Assembly (NCBI GenBank): GCA_050942925.1
Contig: JBMNOF010000001.1
Span: 162,480 to 226,479, forward strand
Reading direction: 5' to 3'
DNA from: Spyradocola sp050942925
Lineage (GTDB): Bacteria > Bacillota > Clostridia > Christensenellales > UBA1750
Length of the DNA stretch: 64,000 nt
Both the position numbers and the translations under genes were made by a program. The notes under the pieces were generated by a model. That model ran no database searches and was not told the origin of the DNA. It saw only the letters and a list, made by a program, of their open reading frames with translations. How positions within the stretch are numbered: position 1 is the stretch's first letter; each line of letters starts with the position of its first letter. Below are positions 58,887 to 64,000 of the stretch, piece after piece.

Positions 58887-60020
58887 ATGAAAATCACAAA
58901 GCTCGAAACCTTCCACGTCAAGCCCCGGTGGATGTTCCTGAAGATCTCCACGGACGAGGGGATCTGCGGCTGGGGTGAGCCGGTCGTCGAGGGCCGCGCC
59001 CGCACGGTCGAAATGGCCATCAACGAGCTGCGCCCCGTGCTCATCGGCGCGGACCCCATGCGCATTGAGCACCTGTGGCAGACCATGTACTGCACGACGT
59101 TCTACCGGGGCGGCCCGATCCTGACCTCCTGCATCAGCGGCATCGAGCAGGCGCTGTGGGACATCAAGGGCAAGAAGCTCGGCGCGCCGGTTTACGAGCT
59201 GCTCGGCGGCCGCGTGCGCGACAAGGTCCGCATGTACAGCCATACCGGCGGCGACACGCCGGAGCAGGCCGCAGCCAACGCCAAGAAGCGCGTGGAGCAG
59301 GGCTTTGACGCCGTCAAGATCAGCCCGGATGCGCCGGTCAAGCACATCGATCACCTCTCCTACGTCGACGCGCTGGCGGAGAAGTTCTGCGCCATCCGCG
59401 AGGCCGTGGGCAAGAGCGTGGACATCGCCATCGACTTCCATGGCCGCATCCACGCGGGCATGGCCAGCCGCCTGATCGACGCCATCGCCCCGTACTACCC
59501 CATGTTCGTCGAGGAGCCGGTCCTGCCGGAGAACGTCGAGGTCATGGCCAGCATCGCCGCCAAGACCAGCGTGCCCATCGCCACTGGCGAGCGCCTCTTC
59601 ACCAAGTGGTCCTTCCGCAACGTGCTCGAGGAGCATGCCGCGGTCGTCCTGCAGCCGGATACCTGCCACTGCGGCGGCATCTTTGAGGTGCGCAAGATCG
59701 CCTCTATGGCCGAAATGTACTATGCCTCCGTCGCGCCGCACAATCCCCTGGGCCCGATCTCGCTGGCGGCCTGCATCCAGGTCGACGCCTGCACGCCCAA
59801 CTTCCTCATCCAGGAGCACCCCGGCATGGCCGAGGGCTGGGACCGCGGCGTCGGCTATCTCAAGAAGCCCTTTGAAATCGTCAACTCCTACATCGACCTG
59901 CCCACCGCGCCCGGCCTTGGCATTGAGGTGGACGAGGACTTTGTCCGCGAGAATTCCTACAGCGGCGACTGGGATACCCCGCGCCTCTTCTACGAGGACG
60001 GCTCCGTCGCGCAGTGGTAA
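58887..60020 (+). CDS. dgoD: D-galactonate dehydratase family protein (DgoD-like)
   Basis: An enolase-superfamily sugar-acid dehydratase of 377 residues. Residue numbering matches the DgoD group: metal ligands Asp183 (D-F-H-G-R), Glu209 and Glu235 (A-T-G-E-R-L-F), catalytic His185 and His285 (A-P-H-N-P-L-G-P). The N-terminal P-R-W-M-F-L-K-I-x-T-D-E-G is also characteristic. It yields a 2-keto-3-deoxy aldonate. With uxaC and kdgK nearby the true substrate could be another aldonate. Confidence 0.92.
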   Translation: MKITKLETFHVKPRWMFLKISTDEGICGWGEPVVEGRARTVEMAINELRPVLIGADPMRIEHLWQTMYCTTFYRGGPILTSCISGIEQALWDIKGKKLGAPVYELLGGRVRDKVRMYSHTGGDTPEQAAANAKKRVEQGFDAVKISPDAPVKHIDHLSYVDALAEKFCAIREAVGKSVDIAIDFHGRIHAGMASRLIDAIAPYYPMFVEEPVLPENVEVMASIAAKTSVPIATGERLFTKWSFRNVLEEHAAVVLQPDTCHCGGIFEVRKIASMAEMYYASVAPHNPLGPISLAACIQVDACTPNFLIQEHPGMAEGWDRGVGYLKKPFEIVNSYIDLPTAPGLGIEVDEDFVRENSYSGDWDTPRLFYEDGSVAQW

Positions 60021-60062
60021 GGCCCTGTTTCCCTTCCCCCCAAGGACGATGAGGTGCACAAC

Positions 60063-61091
60063 ATGAAACGAGTCATTACCTTCGGTGAAATCATGCTCCG
60101 CCTCTCCCCGCCGGGCTTTCAGCGCTTTGCGCAGGCCCGCAGCTTCGACGTGGTGTACGGCGGCGCGGAATCGAACGCGGCGGTCTCCCTGGCCAACTAT
60201 GGCCTGGATTCCGCGTTTGTCACGCTCCTGCCCGCCAACCCCATCGGCGACGCCGCGGTGAACGAGCTGCGCTCCTTTGGCGTGGACACGAGCGGCATCC
60301 GGCGCATGGGCAGCCGCATGGGCATCTACTTCTACGAGAAGGGCGTCTCCATGCGCCCCTCCAAGGTCGTCTATGACCGCAAGGGCTCTTCCATCGCGGG
60401 CATTGCCCCCGGGGACATCGACTGGGACGCCGTGTTTGCTGGAGCGGATTGGTTCCACTTCACCGGCATCACCCCCGCGCTCTCCGAGGGCGCGGCAAAG
60501 GAGACGCTCGCCGCGGTCAAGGCCGCAAAGGCCCACGGCGTCACCGTGTCCTGTGACCTCAACTACCGCAAGAACCTCTGGAGCCGCGAGGAGGCCGGCC
60601 GCGTCATGGGCGAGATCGTGCCCATGGTCGACGTCCTCATCGCCAACGAGGAGGACGCGGCGGATGTGTTTGGCATCCACGCTGCGGAAACGGATATCTC
60701 CGCCGGAAAGCTCAACGTCGAGGGCTACCGCTCCGTCGCGAGCCAGCTCGTGGAGCGCTTCGGCTGCAAGCTCATCGCCATCACCCTGCGCGAGAGCATT
60801 TCCGCCTCGGACAACAACTGGTCCGGCATGCTCTATGACGGCGCGGATGGAGAGATGTACGTCTCCAAGAAGTACGCAATCCGCCTGGTCGACCGCCTCG
60901 GCGGCGGCGATTCCTTTGGCTCCGGCTTGATCTACGCGCTCTTGAGCGGCTATGGCCGCCAGGAGGCCGTGGAGTATGCCGCAGCCGCTTCGGCCCTCAA
61001 GCAGACCATCGAGGGCGACGTCAACCGCGTCAGCGTCGCAGAGGTGCGCTCCCTCATGGGCGGCAACGCCTCCGGCCGCGTGCAGCGGTAA
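60063..61091 (+). CDS. kdgK: 2-keto-3-deoxygluconate kinase (PfkB family)
   Basis: KdgK phosphorylates 2-keto-3-deoxygluconate to KDPG. The 342-residue PfkB kinase shows Y-G-G-A-E-S-N-A-A-V near residue 36, typical of KDG kinases, and the catalytic G-G-G-D-S-F-G-S-G in the C-terminal half. The ATG at 60063 follows AGGTG; a GTG three codons earlier overlaps that site. Last gene of the cluster. Confidence 0.92.
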   Translation: MKRVITFGEIMLRLSPPGFQRFAQARSFDVVYGGAESNAAVSLANYGLDSAFVTLLPANPIGDAAVNELRSFGVDTSGIRRMGSRMGIYFYEKGVSMRPSKVVYDRKGSSIAGIAPGDIDWDAVFAGADWFHFTGITPALSEGAAKETLAAVKAAKAHGVTVSCDLNYRKNLWSREEAGRVMGEIVPMVDVLIANEEDAADVFGIHAAETDISAGKLNVEGYRSVASQLVERFGCKLIAITLRESISASDNNWSGMLYDGADGEMYVSKKYAIRLVDRLGGGDSFGSGLIYALLSGYGRQEAVEYAAAASALKQTIEGDVNRVSVAEVRSLMGGNASGRVQR

Positions 61092-61104
61092 CGCTCCCTA
61101 AGAA

Positions 61105-61143
61105 AAGAGCCCGGCGCAGGTTGTCCTGCGCCGGGCTCTTGTT
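61105..61143. terminator. Terminator after kdgK, shared with the sensor kinase gene
   Basis: A perfect 16-bp stem (61105-61120 with 61125-61140) with loop TTGT; T-rich on the right and A-rich on the left. It lies directly beside the kinase stop codon. Confidence 0.9.
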
Positions 61144-61146
61144 GCC

Positions 61147-62523
61147 TCAGGCAATGCGCCGAAGCTGCCGGGCCAGCGCACGATAGAGCTGCGCCGGCTC
61201 GACGGGCTTTGTCAAGTGGTCGTTCATGCCCGCAGCGAGGGCCCGCTGTACGTCCGCGCCAAAGGCGTCTGCCGTCAGCGCGAGGATGGGCACCGTCCCT
61301 GCGTCTGCGCGGTCCAGCAGGCGAATGCCCTTTGCAGCGGAAAGACCGTCCATCTCCGGCATCCGAATGTCCATCAGCACCGCGTCAAAATACCCCACCG
61401 GAGAGGCGCAGAAGCGATCCAGGGCCACGCGCCCATTTTCCGCGCGTTCCACTTGCACGCCCTCGCGCTCCAGGAGCCGGGCCGTGATCATGGCGTTGAC
61501 GGCGTTGTCCTCCGCCAGCAGCACGCGGCAGTCTGCAAGCGCGCCCGGTGGAATGGCGCTGGCGGGAGAGGTGGGCGCAGGCGCCTGCATCGCGGCAAAG
61601 AGCTCCAGGTGCACGAAAAACGCGCTCCCCTTCCCCAGCTCGCTCTGCACCGAAATCCGGCCGTCCATTCGGTCCACAAGCGCCTTGACAATCGCAAGGC
61701 CAAGCCCTGTGCCCTGCGCGCCCTGTTCGTATACCCGGGCGTCCCGGGAGTAGGGCTCAAAGATGTGCGCGAGGTATTCCCGGCTGATGCCGATGCCGGT
61801 GTCCCGGACGCATCCGTCCAGGGAGACGCGGCCATTCGGCAGCTTGGAGAGGCGCAGGTCGAAGCTCACCGATCCGCCCTCTGGCGTGTACTTTACCGCG
61901 TTGGACAGCAGATTGAAGAAGATCTGATGGAACCGCACGCGGTCCACAAAGAGCGTCGGCCACTCCTTGGAGTGCGTAAAGGTGAAGTGCTGGTGCTTTT
62001 CCGCGCACAGGGGCAGGGTGAGCGCGCGGACGCTCTCCTCAAATTCCGAGAGCGGATAGGGCGCTGCGTGCAACTCCAGTTCGCCCCGTTCCAGGCAGGA
62101 GATGTCCAGCACATCGCTGGCCAGGCTCAGCAAGTACCTTGCGGACGATGCGATTTGCGAAAGGTAGTCGTTCGTCTGCGCGGGGTTTCCCTCTTCCCCT
62201 TGCGCCAGCGCGGTCAGGCCGACAATGGCGTTGAGCGGGGTGCGCAGGTCGTGGCTGATGCGCGCCAAAAAGTCGGATTGCGCGGACGGCAGTCCGGGAG
62301 CGGCAGAGGGTTGCCTGTGCGAAACGCGCAGACGAAGCGCAGCCGCAACGGAAAGCGCCCCGAGCGCGCCCAGAAAAAGTGCCGCCACCGGTCGGGGCAG
62401 CGGCAGGGTCCGAGCGGACAGCACAATCCCCGCAGCCGTGAAAAGGCAGAGCGCGAGAAAGGGAAGTGCCGTGTAGAGAACGAGAGCAGAGGGTTTTTCC
62501 TTTCGGTGTGGAGGGGTGGGCAT
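61147..62523 (-). CDS. Hybrid sensor histidine kinase/response regulator
   Basis: A 458-residue hybrid kinase. Two close hydrophobic segments (about 15-60) anchor it with almost no external domain. HisKA has the phospho-His in I-S-H-D-L-R-T-P-L-N, the ATPase domain has N-L-L-S-N-A-V-K-Y and G-T-G-L-G-L-A, and a C-terminal receiver has Asp in V-L-M-D-I-R-M-P-E-M. The start M-P-T-P-P at 62523 has AAGGAG eight bases upstream, better than the ATG six codons earlier. The short sensor suggests an intramembrane or cytoplasmic signal. No partner regulator is adjacent. Confidence 0.92.
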   Translation of the reverse strand: MPTPPHRKEKPSALVLYTALPFLALCLFTAAGIVLSARTLPLPRPVAALFLGALGALSVAAALRLRVSHRQPSAAPGLPSAQSDFLARISHDLRTPLNAIVGLTALAQGEEGNPAQTNDYLSQIASSARYLLSLASDVLDISCLERGELELHAAPYPLSEFEESVRALTLPLCAEKHQHFTFTHSKEWPTLFVDRVRFHQIFFNLLSNAVKYTPEGGSVSFDLRLSKLPNGRVSLDGCVRDTGIGISREYLAHIFEPYSRDARVYEQGAQGTGLGLAIVKALVDRMDGRISVQSELGKGSAFFVHLELFAAMQAPAPTSPASAIPPGALADCRVLLAEDNAVNAMITARLLEREGVQVERAENGRVALDRFCASPVGYFDAVLMDIRMPEMDGLSAAKGIRLLDRADAGTVPILALTADAFGADVQRALAAGMNDHLTKPVEPAQLYRALARQLRRIA

Positions 62524-62755
62524 AACAACGACTCCTTGCATGGAAGTGTTTTATACACAAATAGTATAGCAATAAAGTCCTGTAAGTACAACAAAAAAGC
62601 CGAATTTCCAGGGAAAAATTAGGGGACAGAATTCGACATTTTTTTGTAGCGAAAGTGGATCGCAGGGTTGCCGCGGGAAAGGGAGGCCCTTTGGGAGTCC
62701 GGCCTTGCCTACGGGCAGGACGCATGCTAAACTAAATGGGAAGGGAGGGATGCGC

Positions 62756-63919
62756 ATGGGAAAGGAAAATCGGTTTCCCTGCCCCGTTGTCTCGCGCTGC
62801 GGCGGCTGCCAAATGGCGCATTTGACCTATGCAGAACAGCTGCGGAGAAAGCAGGCTTGGGTGCGAGAGCTTCTCTCGCCGTTTTGTCCGGTGGATGAGA
62901 TCGTGGGGATGGAGAATCCCTTTCATTATCGCAATAAGACGCATGCGGTCCTGGCGGGAGATCGCAATGGCAACGTGATTTCCGGGGTCTACCGCATGGG
63001 CACGCATCAAGTCGTGCCCGTGGAAACGTGTTGGATCGAGAACGAAAAGGCGGATGAGATCATTGCGACCATTCGCCGCCTCCTGCGCACATTCAAGATC
63101 CGCCCCTATCGGGAGGACGTCGGCGCGGGCTTGATGCGGCACGTCCTGATCCGCACCGCGCGGGCGACGGGACAGATCCTCGTGGTGTTGGTCGCGGTCA
63201 AGCCCATCTTGCCGCGAAAGAATGACTTTGTGCGCGCCCTGCTGGACGCACACCCGGAGATCACCTCCATCGTCCTCAACGTCAACGCCCGCGCGACTTC
63301 CATGGTCCTGGGCACGCGCGACATCGTGCTCTACGGTCCCGGCACCATCGAGGACGTGCTCTGCGGCAAGACGTTTCGCATCTCCCCGCAGTCCTTCTAT
63401 CAGGTCAACTCCGTGCAGACCGAACGGCTCTACGGCCGCGCCCTGGAATTTGCCAACCTGCAGGGCAAGGAGACGGTCCTGGACGCCTACTGCGGCATCG
63501 GCACCATTGGCCTGTGCGCCGCGGATCGCTGCGGCAAGCTGATCGGTGTGGAGCTCAATCCAGCCGCGGTTCGGGATGCCAACTTCAACGCCGGCCGGAA
63601 CCGCATCCGCAATGCGAAGTTCCTCTGCGCGGACGCGGGCCGATTCCTGCTGCGCATGGCCGCCGAACACCAGCCGCTGGACGTCCTCTTCATGGACCCG
63701 CCCCGCAGCGGCAGCGACGAGAACTTCCTGCGCGCCGTCTGCACCTTGGCACCCTCACGCGTGGTGTACATCTCCTGCAATCCTACAACGCTTGCCCGGG
63801 ACCTCGCCTATTTGACCAAGCACGGCTACCGCGCCCTGCGCGCTACTCCGGTGGACATGTTTCCCTATACCGAGCATGTTGAGACGGTAGTATTGATGTC
63901 AAGAGTCGAAGGAAAATAG
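62756..63919 (+). CDS. 23S rRNA (uracil-C5)-methyltransferase, RumA/RlmD-RlmCD type
   Basis: A SAM-dependent methyltransferase making 5-methyluridine in 23S rRNA. The 387-residue protein has the iron-sulfur Cys motif C9-x5-C15-x2-C18, SAM-binding D-A-Y-C-G-I-G-T-I-G, the D-P-P-R-S-G motif and the catalytic Cys in Y-I-S-C-N-P. It lacks an N-terminal TRAM domain, being shorter than E. coli RlmD. ATG 62756 is seven bases after GGAGG; the ATG two codons earlier abuts the site. Bases 63920-64000 hold nothing recognisable. Confidence 0.94.
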   Translation: MGKENRFPCPVVSRCGGCQMAHLTYAEQLRRKQAWVRELLSPFCPVDEIVGMENPFHYRNKTHAVLAGDRNGNVISGVYRMGTHQVVPVETCWIENEKADEIIATIRRLLRTFKIRPYREDVGAGLMRHVLIRTARATGQILVVLVAVKPILPRKNDFVRALLDAHPEITSIVLNVNARATSMVLGTRDIVLYGPGTIEDVLCGKTFRISPQSFYQVNSVQTERLYGRALEFANLQGKETVLDAYCGIGTIGLCAADRCGKLIGVELNPAAVRDANFNAGRNRIRNAKFLCADAGRFLLRMAAEHQPLDVLFMDPPRSGSDENFLRAVCTLAPSRVVYISCNPTTLARDLAYLTKHGYRALRATPVDMFPYTEHVETVVLMSRVEGK

Positions 63920-64000
63920 CCGCGAAAGCCCAGTAATACTGCGGTTTTCGGGCAATCGGGTAAATTAGGCGTCGGGCAGTACGAACGCTTCTCGGTAACT

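Noticed and set aside
1..64000. tRNA, rRNA, insertion sequences, prophage or toxin-antitoxin genes
   Set aside because: No cloverleaf, rRNA segment, transposase, integrase or typical antitoxin pair was recognised by eye on either strand.

Overview
The window is a GC-rich chromosomal segment around a replication origin. Gene order and family membership point to an anaerobic, Gram-positive-type member of the Clostridia. The evidence is the conserved rpmH-rnpA-yidD-yidC-jag-mnmE block running left and dnaA-dnaN-recF running right, a flavodiiron protein with rubredoxin, DUF951 next to signal peptidases, a YheO-type regulator, and many 'M-K-K...C' lipoproteins with Ser/Glu/Pro-rich linkers. The exact genus cannot be read from the sequence; a high-GC Christensenellales-like lineage is a guess. 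No rRNA, tRNA, CRISPR array, transposase or phage gene was recognised.

Layout. (1) 1-9128 is the origin: the leftward translation and membrane-insertion operon, DnaA boxes upstream of dnaA, dnaA-dnaN-recF, then an unusually long (about 1.1 kb) non-coding stretch with a second cluster of DnaA-box-like sites. (2) 9129-20091 holds two GH130 mannoside phosphorylases, a more AT-rich CarD plus small-protein operon, a PepV-like dipeptidase, DUF951 with two signal peptidases, citramalate synthase, a D-2-hydroxyacid dehydrogenase, an XRE regulator with a glycine-rich repeat tail, and a ROK kinase. (3) 20155-23327 holds a repeat lipoprotein, a sulfatase and an MFS carrier. (4) 23555-35246 is a long rightward peptide and amino-acid utilisation locus: PAS-HTH regulator, frameshifted RidA, two M24 peptidases, an aminotransferase, an M29 aminopeptidase, and a complete Opp/Dpp transporter with its binding protein. 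(5) 35300-44458 is leftward: SDR and TetR, YitT, a large Lhr-type helicase, a lipoprotein and an unusual secreted protein. (6) 44637-61091 is a sugar-acid region: LacI-type regulator with a palindromic operator, UxaC, flavodiiron protein, GH31 glycosidase, AraC regulator, a CUT1 sugar importer lacking its ATPase, YesL, KDPG aldolase, SDR, DgoD-type dehydratase and KDG kinase. (7) 61147-63919 holds a hybrid sensor kinase and a 23S rRNA uracil methyltransferase.

How the genes fit together. Region 4 looks like a self-contained unit that imports short peptides, cleaves them (including Xaa-Pro-type bonds) and transaminates products, with RidA clearing reactive imines. Region 6 reads as uronate or aldonate catabolism by an Entner-Doudoroff-type route: isomerase, oxidoreductase, dehydratase, kinase and aldolase to pyruvate plus glyceraldehyde 3-phosphate. 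Both functional readings are inferences from family and neighbourhood.

The points most worth a second look are the split origin with recF inside it, the CarD plus paralogous small-protein operon with its leader hairpin, the RidA frameshift, the LacI gene without a normal start codon, the codon-usage patch inside a permease gene, and the secreted protein at 42947-44458.
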